64,000 nucleotides of DNA from Hydrangea macrophylla (lineage: Eukaryota > Streptophyta > Magnoliopsida > Cornales > Hydrangeaceae), in assembly GCA_033977485.1 (NCBI GenBank), contig CM066988.1:5168501-5232500 (forward strand). The letters are read 5' to 3'. How positions within the stretch are numbered: position 1 is the first letter of the stretch; every line of letters begins with the position of its first letter. The notes beneath the pieces are model-generated. The model had not been told where the DNA came from and did not search any database. It worked only from the letters and a program-made list of their open reading frames with translations. Positions 21,680 to 32,137 of this stretch are shown here, in pieces. Made by a program: the position numbers and the translations under genes.

Positions 21680-22725
21680 CTTTCCCTGGAGACCTGCCTC
21701 TTGGAATAGGCATGTTACACAAGCCTGCCCTTAGAGCCTTGGAGCCCTGCCTCTTGGAGTAGGTATGTTACACAAGCCTTTCCCTGGAGCCCTGCCTCTT
21801 GATATAGGCATGTTATACGAGTCTGCCCCCTTGGAGTAGGTATGTTACACAAGCCTGTCCCTGGAGCCCTGCCTCTTGATATAGGCATGTAATACGAGTC
21901 TGCCCCTGGTGGAGCACTGCCTCTTAAAATAGGCATGTTACACGAGCCTGCCCCCCTGGTGGAGCACTGCCTCTTGAAATAGGCATGTTATACGAGTCTG
22001 TCCTTTTTTTCTTTATTTTTTTTTAAAATTTTTTTTTTATTTTATTTTTAATGGGAAGACATGCCTATGGAAATAAGCATGTTACACAAGCCTGCCTCTG
22101 GAGCCCTACCTCTTGGAATAGGCATGTTACACAAGCCTGCCCCTGGAGGAGCCCTGCCTCTTGATATAGGCATGTTACACGAGCCTGCCCCCTGGTGGAG
22201 CACTGCCTCTTGAAATAGGCATGTTATACGAGCCTACCCTTTTTATTTTTATTAAATTTATTTATTTATTTATTTATTTATTTTTTATAATGGTAAGACC
22301 TGCCTAATGGAAATAGGCATGTTACACAAGCCTGCCCTTGGAGTCCTGCCTCTTGGAATAGGCATGTTACACAAGCCTGCCCTTGGAGCCTTGGAGCCCT
22401 GCCTCTTGGAGTAGGTATGTTACACAAGCATGTCCCTGGAGCCTTGCCTCTTGATATAGGCATGTTATACGAGTCTGCCCCCTGGTGGAGCACTGCCTCT
22501 TAAAATAGGCATGTTATACGAGTCTGCCTTTTTTTTTTTTTTTTAATGGGAAGACCTGCCTATGGAAATAGGCATGTTACACAAGCCTGCCCCCTGTAGC
22601 CCTGCCTCTTGAAATAAGCATATGATACGAGTGTGCCCCTGAAGGCCTGCCTCTTGAAATAGGCATGCTACACGAGCCTGCCCCTTGGAGCCCTGCCTAT
22701 TGGAATAGGCGTGTTACACAGTTAT
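21680..22725. repeat. Minisatellite of about 20 units with inner inverted repeat
   Basis: The unit is GCCCTGCCTCTTGGAATAGG followed by CATGTTACACAAGCCTGCCC, about 45-55 bp, in about 20 copies. T-rich inserts (for example 22000-22050 and 22230-22290) split it into blocks. Within each unit, GCCT...AGGC and CATG can pair, so every copy can form a small hairpin. Confidence 0.9.
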
Positions 22726-22773
22726 TTATTTATATATAATTAATATAATTATTATTAATAATATATAAACATA

Positions 22774-22805
<32 letters not shown>

Positions 22806-23100
22806 GCCCCTTCAAATGATTCAAACATTAGAAAAGCCTAAAGTGTTGGAGCTCAAAAGTTTGTAAATCACTTAAAAGCTTTCCAAATCACTCAAAAGAT
22901 TTCCTGGATCTTTTGGATCAGAGAGAGAGAACGGAATGGAAAGAAAAAAAAAAGTAATAATAATAATAATAAAATTAAATTAAATTAATAAAAAAAAAGT
23001 TGTGGAGGTACAGGTGCTTGATACTGTGGAGGTACACTCGTTGGTGTTATAGAGGTGTTTATGAGTGGGCATTACTTGTTCTTATGGGCAAAGGTATGGA
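22726..23100. other. AT-rich spacer in the element interior
   Basis: Contains AT and TAA microsatellites (22727-22800 and 22957-22990) and no coding sequence. It is followed by a GA-rich leader near 23095-23260. Confidence 0.6.
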
Positions 23101-23351
23101 GAGAGAAAGTTGAGGAGAGAGGGCCATACCCCTCAAGCTTACTCACATTCCAACTTTGAGGAGAGAGAACCGTACCCTCAAGCTCACTCACATTCCGAAA
23201 TCCTACTCCTTAGAGCCCTACCTTGTCAAAACCTTTTGAGGAGAGAGAGAGAGAGACGTACCCTCACAAAAGCCCTAAGCATCACCTCTACCCCTCACCT
23301 TTACACATCCATACATTACTCCCCCCTCCTCCATATACAAGTCACCAAGGT

Positions 23352-23371
23352 TCCCACTGTGGTTGCCAAAA
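23352..23371 (-). other. Putative primer-binding site of the non-autonomous element
   Basis: Adjacent to the LTR end the minus strand reads TTTTGGCAACCACAGTGGGA. The plus-strand complement GGTTCCCACTGTGGTTGCCA has the form of a tRNA 3' arm ending in CCA. I cannot name the tRNA with confidence. Confidence 0.55.
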
Positions 23372-24960
23372 TGTGTGAGTTCTTTTTTAGTGTGGATGAG
23401 GTGTGAAGAGAGGTATAACACGTAGGCAGGCTAGTGAGTATAAGATATAGTAAAATAATATAAAAGTAGTATCACAGTCAGATAGGTCCCAGAGAGGACA
23501 TGGCTCGAGTGAGAGCCAAGGTAGTTCCAAATAAGAGAGAGAGAAGCAGTAGGTGTCCTAAGGTGAGGATATGAGTGGAAGGTATGGAAGGAGTGAATGT
23601 GGAGTAGGAGTGGTAGGTAAGGTGTTAGTGAAGGTGGAGGAGGAGTGGTAAGTAAGGTGTGAGTGAAGGTGGAGGAGGAGTGGTCGGTAATAGTAAGGAG
23701 GGTGTGATAACTTGATTAATTGCTCAAGCTTCAGGTTGATTCTGGTTGTTGGACGTATTGAATGAAGCTGGTATTTGTAGCAGAGTTGTGAGGGTATATG
23801 GTATAACTGGAGGCTCTGTGGGTGTGGTGTGATGGCACTCTAGGAGAGGTCCCTCTGTCTAAGGTAGGTGAGGGCCTTAAATGCTTATGTTTAAGGTAGT
23901 TGAGGGCATTCAATGGGATTTGACCAGCCGATGGTCAAGCAATGACGGGTCATGTAGAACAGCAAAGCTGGCATTAGTGAGTGGCAGGTGATGTATGTGT
24001 GTCAACGAAAGGGTGGCTTGTTATTGGTTGCATAGGGTTAAACAAGGGAGTGTATCAAGATCGTGCTATTGGTCTGCAGAAGGTTAAGCGAGGGAGTGTA
24101 TCGAGGGTTAAGCAAGGGAGTGTATCAAGATCATGCTATTGGTCTGCAGAAGGTTAAGCGAGGGAGTGTATCGAGGGTTAAGCAAGGGAGTGTATCAAGA
24201 TTATGATATTGGTCTGCAGAAGGTTAAGCTAGGGCGTGTATCTAGATCATGCTATTGGTCTGCAGAAGGTTAAGAAAAAGTGATAAGGTAATGGAGGGTC
24301 CAAGGCTCAGTAGGTCTTAAGGCCATGGGGCTTTCTAATTGGCATGGGCTGAAAAATGTAGGACACGTGAAGGTCACGTGTCTCTCTCTCTCTCTTTGGA
24401 ACCAACCCTAATTCTGCCTAGGAGGCATAAGTTAGGGAGACACCCTTGACTCTAGCCACCTAACCACGAGCTCTCGAGATCCCAATGGGGCAGGCCACCC
24501 TTAAGTACTGTTCCGGACCAAGGGTGGTTGGCCCAAGTGTAAGTATGTGTGCTGGTGTATTAATTATGGGTTCCTGCTATGGCCCCTGGGGACTGAGGCT
24601 CTCATTGAGGTAGAGGTCTTGAGCGTTGGAGTTGCGCTTAGCGTTGGGCCTTCCTGGGGTTCATGGAGGGACCCTCCCATTATGGGCTTGCTCCTCTGGA
24701 ATGCCCCAAGTATTGGAGTTACAGCATGGGCCGCCCCTTATTACGGGCTAGGCCCCTTAAGATGCCCTAAGTATTGGAGTTACAGCGTGGGCCTCCCCTC
24801 ATTATGGGCTAGGTTCCTTAAGATGCCCCCAAGTAGTTGAGTTGCAGGACCTGAATAAGTGGTCTATGTAGACATATAAGTAAAGATGACGTTGTAGACA
24901 CGTTTCCCTTTTGGTGATGTATGTAATTTCCACGTGGCAGTGTAATAAGCATTACTTTCA
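23372..24960 (-). repeat. 5' LTR of the non-autonomous element
   Basis: This 1589-bp copy matches 16926-18513. Its outer end reads CATTACTTTCA against CATTACTTACA in the partner, and is followed by the target duplication ATATA. High similarity to the partner LTR indicates a comparatively young insertion. Confidence 0.95.
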
Positions 24961-25529
24961 ATATATAATTAAGTTGTGTTGTGTATAGTGCTTTTACATT
25001 AAGGTAAATTTATTAGTCAGGTTTTAAAGTTGTTCATATAATTTATTAAAGTTGTTTCCTACTACACTTGCACTTTATGTGGGCTGGGTGGACCCAAACT
25101 TTGCAAGGCCAGCCCAGCCCAATGTTTTTGGTGGGTTTGGTGGGTAAACCCACTAACATCCAAACTTACCTCCACAAGGACCACAATGAATTGATTGATA
25201 ATTTGATATCTATTCCATCTTCACATGTTTCATGTGAATGTATTCACGGCGCCGTTTGGCAATCACATGTGGAGTTCATAATCGATTGTAGAACTTCAAA
25301 AATTAAAAGGAAAATGTTTGGCAAATTAATTTTTGTAATTCAATCGCAGAAAAATGTGAGTCAATCTTAAAAAGTTGCGATTAGACAAAACTATTTTGAG
25401 CAGTTTTGACCAAAAGTTTTATTTTACGAATGATTTGCAATAATTGAAGTTATTGCCCAAACAGACCCTAAGAACGGAAACGTAGCCAAAGAGCAAGTCT
25501 TTAAGCTGCAATATACACACACACACACA

Positions 25530-25800
25530 TATCTAAGGGATTTTAGTCAAAACTAAAATATATATATTTTTTTTGTCTGAATTCCATCCCATTTTTTATT
25601 TCAGTAAAATGTCTCTTAACAAAAAATTTCACATAACTCACACGCACACACTCACACACACACACACACACACACACACGTATCTAAGGGATTTTAGTCA
25701 AAATTAAAATAGAATTTTTGTTTGTTTGAATTCCATCCCATTTTTTATTTTGGTAAAATGTTACTCAACAGAAAATTTCACATAACTAGTCATGTATGAT
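25530..25800. repeat. Imperfect 151-bp direct duplication separated by (CA)n
   Basis: The segment TATCTAAGGGATTTTAGTCA...TTCCATCCCATTTTTTAT occurs at 25530 and again at 25681. Both copies are preceded by a CA run, so the CA tract was probably part of the duplicated unit. Confidence 0.85.
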
Positions 25801-26059
25801 TTGAAATTTTCACATAACTAGGATTCATTTGATTAACTTTCACTAATCAAGATTTTTGACTAAAATTAAACATTGTTTGTGCTTTAAACTCAAATGATCC
25901 AATATGTAGGATTTCTTTCTTTCTTGTTTTTTTTTTTTTAATTATTATTTTAAAATTCTAATATATATATATATAGATAGATAGACATATGTATAGTCAA
26001 TTGAATAGTTTTTTTTTGGTGGGATATTCTATCGAATGATGAAGGAATAATGTATCAAT

Positions 26060-26219
26060 AATGCTACTTGCACCGAAAATTGCACATAAAATGTGCAGCG
26101 AAATGATCAAGGTCATTGATTTTGACGGGTCCCATGCGTGCAGGAGTAGAGCCCGCCGAAATCAATGACCTTAATCACTTCGGTACACATTTTATGTACA
26201 ATTTTCGATGCACTTAGCA
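26060..26219. mobile_element. Fold-back MITE (160 bp)
   Basis: Inverted arms extend from TGCTACTTGCACCGAAAATTG and the GTGCAGCGAAATGATCAAGG stretch to the matching right arm ending CAATTTTCGATGCACTTAGCA. The stem is about 65 bp with a short loop around 26132-26148. No target duplication was resolved. Confidence 0.8.
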
Positions 26220-27523
26220 GGACTCATAATGAATTTGTTTTCTTTCTCGAGGGTATGAATTGGTTTATTAAGATTGCTTTACAAATTGTGCACGGATCAA
26301 TCCAAATTATGAAACGCAGAGGCAAGTATTTTTTTTTTGGGAATATTAAGCATATGATTAGTCGCAAATAATGCTAAAATTCAAAGAGTTCTTTCGTTTG
26401 CCGCAAAGGTTTAGCCAAAAGTTTGATGATTAACAAGGAAAAAAAAGATTTAGTTGGTCAAAAAAGCCACAACAAAATTTTGTTCAAAATCAACCCAAGT
26501 GAGTGTTGACTTTGGGTCAAACATTTCTCTTTCTTTGCAAGTGAGGCCACATTCACTCCCTCATCCTTAGCCCTTTTCTCACTCAAAGTCAAAGCACTTG
26601 ACTGAGAGACCATCTAAGTTCTATAATGGGGTTAAGTTAGTAGTCTATCTTGATCTTGAATGGACTTCACTTCTTCTTTCCTTTATGGTTTATGTTAACC
26701 CTCCGCAGTAGAATCAACAAGCAAAAACTATACCATGTTGGTGATAATAATATGATTTAAAACTTAGCTAGATGAGTCTGATTAAATTCTGTGGGAAAAT
26801 AATGGTTGGTCATTAAAATAGTGTTTGGAAAATAACAATTGGCTTGTACACACAAGATTGCTATATAAAAGAAAAGATTTTTTTTTCTTTCTTCAAGTTT
26901 GATTAAAAACAAAATCATTACATCTGTATTTACAAGGGACTATAGCCCGTTTGTTACAGATGATAAGCTACAAATTATTGCTTAAAATTTAAAAAAATTA
27001 AAACTGAAATGAAGTGTTTAGTTTGACTTGTAGCTTTAAAATTAATAGCATTTTTTTTAGCTTATTTAAGGCTTCAAAGTCAACTTTTTATAGGCTTGGT
27101 TGGAGCCTTGGAGGTGCTTCGGATAAACTTGTCCTCTAATTTTTTTTTTCTTTTTTTCTATTGACATCAATTACTCCAACTAAATTAAACCCTTGTTTTG
27201 GCTAAAACCTCCATCATTATTCATCTTCTCTCTCACGTGTAAGAAAAATAATTAGTTGAGATGTGTAATTTAAAATTCATACATTTTCAACAAAAAGTTC
27301 TTAAATTGTACTTGGACATCTATTAATGGTATTTTGGACAATTACACAATAAGTAATTTGACACCTTATGTTATCAAGCACCACTAAAATTTAATCAGTG
27401 TTTCTATAAAGCTGCATCAAATAGGTCCACAGTTTATTCTAAGTTCTAAAAGTTATAATTTAAAAACTAAAAGCTACAATCTGTCCCATTAAGCTGCAAC
27501 ATAAACGTGGCATACTCACTTAT
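26220..27523. other. AT-rich intergenic stretch, no gene seen
   Basis: No coding sequence was recognised. A block at about 26950-27515 has several words (AAGCTACAA, TGTCCCATTAAGCTGCAAC) in both orientations and may be an old transposon remnant, but I could not define ends. Confidence 0.4.
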
Positions 27524-27531
27524 ACTTCAGT

Positions 27532-27942
27532 TAGGGGTGGACACGAACAAAGCCACTCAAGGGCTCGAAGCTCGACTCGATTTAGGCTAGGCTCGGCTTG
27601 CTCATTTGAGCTTGTGAATACGATCAATTAAGGCTTGTAAGCAAGCTCGTGAAAAAGCTCGTTAATAGATTTGATATAGAGCTTGTATAGTGACTTATAT
27701 ATATAATAATTATTATAAAATTATATAATTTCAAAAAAAATATGATAAACCTCGTAAATAGGCTTGATAATTGACTGATTTATCATTAAACTATATAGTT
27801 TTAAAGGGTGCGTGAAAAAGCTCGCGAGAAAGCTCGCGATCACTTGAAAACTCGACTCATTTGAACTCGTGAGCAAGCTCGCGAGCTCGTGAAAAGCTCG
27901 CGAGCTCGTGAGCAAGCTCGGCTCGGCTCGTGTCCACCACTA
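27532..27942. mobile_element. Non-autonomous hAT element with TAGGGGTGGACACGA termini
   Basis: The termini are TAGGGGTGGACACGA and TCGTGTCCACCACTA. The 8-bp target duplication ACTTCAGT is perfect (27524-27531 and 27943-27950). The interior consists largely of degenerate GAGCTCG/AAGCTCGCGAG words and has no ORF. Confidence 0.92.
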
Positions 27943-27995
27943 ACTTCAGTGTGACAATTACAATTATATAATACCAACCTCATTAACCATTCTAA

Positions 27996-28797
27996 GAGCA
28001 TCCACAATAGGTAGTACAAATTTAAGGAAAAAGTTTCTTAAGTTTAGTATTTAGTAAGATGACACTAACAAGGGTCACAACAAGAAACATGATATTTTGT
28101 GGCACGCATTATTTGTGGCACACAAACGTGGCACAAAAGAATGTAATTTGTGACGCGTCTTTCATACTTACAATATACTTATATGGATACTACAAAAAAA
28201 ATTTGTTGACCAATTACTAGACATTATTTATGACGCACACACGCGCTGCAAATAAAAAATATTCCATTTCCGACGTGTTCAGTGCACCATGCATGAATGT
28301 GCCACAAAAGAATGTTATTTGTGACGCGTCTTTCATGTCGGTGTAGATTACCACATGATATACACACAGCCGTGTGAAGCTAAAACAGTACAAAGAAAAC
28401 CGTGTGAGCATCACACGACACATGAATTTGTGTCGTGTGATCCAGGTAGCACACTGTGTACCATATAAAAACTTTGTGTGCACCAAAAAAATAGACAAAC
28501 AAAAAAAAGGGGCCATACGGCACACACTATGCTATTTGGGAGTGGCACGGCACAGTGTGTGCCATTTGAGAGATGTTTGACATGGCACGACTATGTGTGT
28601 GCCGTTTGGAAGATATATGTTTCGCTCTCACGGTACAGCGTGTGCCGTATGACCTGTATAATAGTAAAATTTAGTCATATACTAACTTAAAGTTCCACTA
28701 AATTTCACTCCTTAAGTATGTTGTACACCATTGTTAATGTACAAATGCTTATATATTCACTAAATTTGTTGTATCTTAGTGACCATTGTAGATACTC
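27996..28797. mobile_element. PIF/Harbinger-like non-autonomous element (802 bp)
   Basis: The termini GAGCATCCACAATAGG and CCATTGTAGATACTC are inverted repeats flanked by TAA on both sides (27993-27995 and 28798-28800), the target preference of PIF/Harbinger. Internal GGCACA...TGTGCC words and two TGTGACGCGTCTTTCAT copies are seen. It is related to the element at 52769-53353. Confidence 0.87.
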
Positions 28798-29102
28798 TAA
28801 TAACATTAACATGGGCATTGGTTACATGAGTTAGATTAAGTGATTACTTTTGCACTTGCACAACCCTTCAGATTCTTGCAAGATCCCTAATTTTTCTAAC
28901 ACATGATTATTCTAACAATATATATTGAAATAACAACTCACATATTTCACCAACATATTGGATGCCAAAAAAAAACTTCTGCCAAATAAGCTCATAATTC
29001 CTAATGGATGATTTAAAAAAAAAAAAAAAAAATCATAAATGGTTAAATCTTTTTTCGTTTTCTTTTTAACCAAAATCAGACCATTAAATACTGCATTAAT
29101 TT

Positions 29103-29217
29103 ATATTCAGAAAAAAAAAAGAAGAAGAAGAAGAAGAAGAAGAAGAATGATAGTGCATTCATTTGAGATGAAATGTTAATTTCCTTGTATTATATACACA
29201 GGCATAGATATGCCTGT

Positions 29218-29263
<46 letters not shown>

Positions 29264-29273
29264 ATATATATAT

Positions 29274-29345
<72 letters not shown>
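29103..29345. repeat. Compound microsatellite: (GAA)n, (CA)n, (TA)n, (GA)n
   Basis: (GAA)n lies at about 29120-29147. A contiguous run of (CA)n, (TA)n and (GA)n lies at 29219-29340, followed by (TG)n tracts to 29370. The poly-Ser/Leu ORFs here are artefacts. Confidence 0.95.
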
Positions 29346-29349
<4 letters not shown>

Positions 29350-29872
29350 ACATGCGTGTGTGTGTGTGTCTTTGTATAAAGATTGCTACCATCAATATCT
29401 AACTGATCATCTACCATGGACCTCTCTTCATTTCAGCTATTTTTTCTTTCTTCTTTCCAATCAAACTTTTTGTTGAATGCTAACTATATGAACTCTTAAC
29501 TCTTAAGCCAATACGTAAATAATCTTAAATTTCTCTTAAATATGAATCTTCATTTAATACATCTCAGTCTTTTCTTCACGCCTATTTTGCATAAATTAAA
29601 TTGAGACTTGATCAATAACTAATTAATCAAAGATAGATCGATGATATATCTAGCAGGCTAAATCAAAGGAAAGGGCAAAAAAAAAAAAAAAAAAAAAGAG
29701 AAAGAAGAAGGACATATTGGAATGAAACACATTAAGACATGACGATATAGATAGCATTTGTGGGATAAGTTTTTACATTGATCTTATGACAATTCAACCC
29801 CTAATTTTTCAAATCATGTCCTCAAACCAACTAAGTAACCATCACTAAATCCCCATGTAAACAAAAAAAAAT

Positions 29873-29874
<2 letters not shown>

Positions 29875-29909
<35 letters not shown>
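29875..29909. repeat. (TA)n microsatellite 3' of the VQ gene
   Basis: About 17 TA units lie about 30 bp beyond the VQ stop codon and may fall in its 3' untranslated region. Confidence 0.9.
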
Positions 29910-29913
<4 letters not shown>

Positions 29914-29937
29914 ACAATTCAAGGCCTAATAAATTTC

Positions 29938-30594
29938 CTAATCTTCTCCAAAGAAATAACCATCATGCCCTACACCATTTGCATATAATGGATTAGTTTC
30001 CATCACAAAATCATCATAAGTCTGCATGTTAGGTCTAGAATTATTGTTGCTCAATGGGAACATAGATTGTTGCTCTTGATTATACATGATGTGTCCTTGT
30101 TGTCCTGCTTGTTGATAGTACTCTTCTTCTTTCATGTGATTCTGATTCTGATGATTATAACCGTTATAGTACCCAAATGATGTTGCCATTGGCGTTGTCT
30201 CGAGAACACGATTTTCACTTTCGAGTCCAAAATTTAAGTTGAGAGGGCCTCTATGAGGTGCAAAGGATGAAGACGATGGACCACTAGAAAAACCTGTAAA
30301 TTGTTGCACCAAAGATCGAAAATTGGTGGTGCTAGCATTGAGAAGGGTGGTTGGTGTCCTCCTTGAAGCCCTAGACCGCCTCCGAACGGGTTTCGAAACG
30401 TTGCCCTTAGGGTTCAACCCACCTCCATTGGTACTTGAGTTGGTTGGGCTCATTGTTTGGTCGGCGGTGACACTTGTTGTCACTGTGGTGGCCTCCGAGA
30501 ACCCACCAAGTGGCGGGGCAACCGGTCTAGAGGTGGCTTGGTGGTAGTATTGCAACCAGTACTCACTAGAACTACTTGGCATGGTCTCACTCAT
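29938..30594 (-). CDS. VQ-motif protein, JAV1/VQ22-type transcriptional regulator
   Basis: A 218-residue intronless protein. Residues 92-101 are F-R-S-L-V-Q-Q-F-T-G, the FxxxVQxxTG signature of VQ proteins, which bind the DNA-binding domain of WRKY factors in the nucleus. It is preceded by a basic stretch (KPVRRRSRASRRTPTTLLNA, residues 68-87) that can act as a nuclear localisation signal and is characteristic of the VQ22/JAV1 group. That group represses jasmonate-related defence and is degraded after wounding in Arabidopsis; this role is inferred from the family. N- and C-termini are low-complexity, rich in Ser/Thr and Asn/Gln. VQ genes are usually intronless and 100-250 residues, which fits. 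The ATG at 30594 has a TATA box 87 bp upstream. No stops or frameshifts are seen; it is the only intact host gene recognised here. Confidence 0.93.
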   Translation of the reverse strand: MSETMPSSSSEYWLQYYHQATSRPVAPPLGGFSEATTVTTSVTADQTMSPTNSSTNGGGLNPKGNVSKPVRRRSRASRRTPTTLLNASTTNFRSLVQQFTGFSSGPSSSSFAPHRGPLNLNFGLESENRVLETTPMATSFGYYNGYNHQNQNHMKEEEYYQQAGQQGHIMYNQEQQSMFPLSNNNSRPNMQTYDDFVMETNPLYANGVGHDGYFFGED

Positions 30595-30680
30595 GGTTGG
30601 TTTATCCCTCTTTTTTCTTTCTCACCTCTAGCTAGTCCCTTTGTTAAATATGGAAGAGCCAACCTTAGCTACAATATATG

Positions 30681-30688
30681 TTTATATA
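30681..30688 (-). promoter_or_regulatory. TATA box of the VQ gene
   Basis: The minus strand reads TATATAAA 87 bp upstream of the start codon, a normal distance for a plant core promoter plus short leader. Confidence 0.6.
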
Positions 30689-30698
30689 GTAACTACTA

Positions 30699-30728
30699 GT
30701 CAAATGTATGACATGTTGAATATTGACC
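30699..30728. promoter_or_regulatory. Two W-box cores upstream of the VQ gene
   Basis: TTGACT on the minus strand (30699-30704) and TTGACC on the plus strand (30723-30728) are W-box cores recognised by WRKY factors. Their position just above the TATA box fits feedback control by WRKY partners of VQ proteins. The motif is short, so chance is possible. Confidence 0.45.
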
Positions 30729-31047
30729 ATAATATATTCTTAGAGAGAAATAGAGAGAGAGAGGTGCTCTTTCGAGGAAGCAGCATAGCTATTATCTGAA
30801 TGAGATAATCAAAGATATGATGAAGATTACATCAGCCAAAGACTCATCTTAGGTTATTTTGGAGCCTTTGAACTGGTCTTGGTCTCTTTGGTTTATAATA
30901 TATATATATATATATATTGAAATGCCAAAACATTTGCTTAAGTGATTAATCTGATGTTGTGTTAATTTGATCACTACTTTTCTTGATCAATCCATTGCTT
31001 CTTCATCAAGAATACAAATCATGATTATCAATTGAACAATTGAACAT

Positions 31048-31683
31048 TATAGTTTGGGTGTGATTTCACTTTGGTCCATACAGTTTCAATTTTGTTAATT
31101 TAGTCATTACATTTTCAATTTAAGGTAATCGTTTTATTAAATTTTTTTTAGTATAATTTTTGACAGATTTATGTTCAATATAGATGGATCAAATGTAATT
31201 TTTCTAAATAAATTTACCATTATAACCCTAATGATACCTCACATGTGGATCACATGACTTACTTCTGTCAAAAATTGTACTCCCTCTGTCCCATATTAAG
31301 AGTCATTGATGCCATTTTTTGATATCCCATTTTAAGAGTCCTCTTTGAAAAGTCAAAAATACTTTAATACACACTTTCCAAATTTGCCCTTTGTTATATC
31401 CAACTCTTCCCTTTTTTTTTTTTGATGTGACACTATAATTTTGAATTTTAAAAAGGTTAATATTGAAAAGTTGAAAATCTCACCAAAATCAAGATTGTCC
31501 CCTTAATAAGTTGAAATTCCCAAAAGAGACTCTTAATATGGGACGGAGGGAGTAAGAATTTTTCATGAGTAGATTATATTGAACGTAAACTGAACTGTAA
31601 GAATAAAAGTGACAAATTTGAAACTACAGAGACTAAAATGAAATCACAACCAAACTATAAAGGTACAAAATGTAATTTACCTT
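31048..31683. mobile_element. Mutator-like long-TIR MITE, left end truncated, hosting a Stowaway
   Basis: Left arm TATAGTTTGGGTGTGATTTC mirrors right arm GAAATCACAACCAAACTATA. The right end continues to GTAATTTACC, but the left end lacks the matching 30 bp. Same family as 13416-13755. A Stowaway element (31280-31552) is inserted in it. Confidence 0.72.
31280..31552. mobile_element. Stowaway MITE (Tc1/mariner type)
   Basis: The termini are CTCCCTCTGTCCCATATTAA and TTAATATGGGACGGAGGGAG, the classic Stowaway ends, flanked by TA dinucleotides (31278-31279 and 31553-31554). 273 bp, no ORF. Confidence 0.95.
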
Positions 31684-32137
31684 TTTTATTGTATTCTTTT
31701 GCAAATTAATTATGTGTGAATGCACGTGCGTGCCTAGCTACATATGTGTCCACGCGGTTGAACCTAATGCATCCATTGTTTTGACAGGTGCATGTCTACA
31801 TATACATGTTATATGTGTATTTAAGAGTAACTTAATAATGGCTACTCCTATTGCTGCACGATATTTAATGTTACACCATACTTCTAACGGATTTTGACAT
31901 TTTTAACGGATGATTTATGTTATAAATTAAAAAGTATTAGAATTTGCTCTTAACATTAAATGAATATGCTTTGACAATATGACTACACCTTAGTAAATTT
32001 TAATCTTATTAAAAAATGATTAACAACAACCTCTCAAGTTTCTTTTGACTAAGTATATGAATAGGTCATGACGTCATGGAATGCGAACTTCTTTCCCAAA
32101 GACAATACATAATTGAAAGGGTAAAACTGAATTGAAA

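Larger units (their letters stand above)
16926..24960 (-). mobile_element. Complete non-autonomous LTR retrotransposon lacking gag-pol (8.0 kb)
   Basis: Two highly similar direct LTRs (16926-18513 and 23372-24960) bracket 4.86 kb of internal DNA. The whole is flanked by the 5-bp duplication ATATA. A purine-rich CAGGGGGGCTAA lies next to the left LTR, and a primer-site-like TGGCAACCACAGTGGGAACC next to the right LTR, both read on the minus strand, so the element points left. No gag, protease, RT or integrase is detectable. The interior holds minisatellite arrays and one plus-strand, i.e. antisense, ORF near the 3' LTR. An antisense ORF in this position is known from the Tat lineage, so I infer a gag-pol-deleted Tat relative mobilised in trans. 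Confidence 0.88.

Noticed and set aside
21680..22725. Repeat units with spacers, CRISPR-like at first sight
   Set aside because: Units abut as a degenerate minisatellite inside an LTR retrotransposon; no unique spacers of constant length.
25245..25475. Possible hAT MITE between GGCGCCGTTTGG and CCAAACAGACCC
   Set aside because: Terminal similarity is weak and no 8-bp duplication was found, so it was not listed as an element.
29159..29417. Two Ser/Leu/Val-Cys repeat ORFs
   Set aside because: They arise from the (CA)n-(TA)n-(GA)n compound microsatellite.
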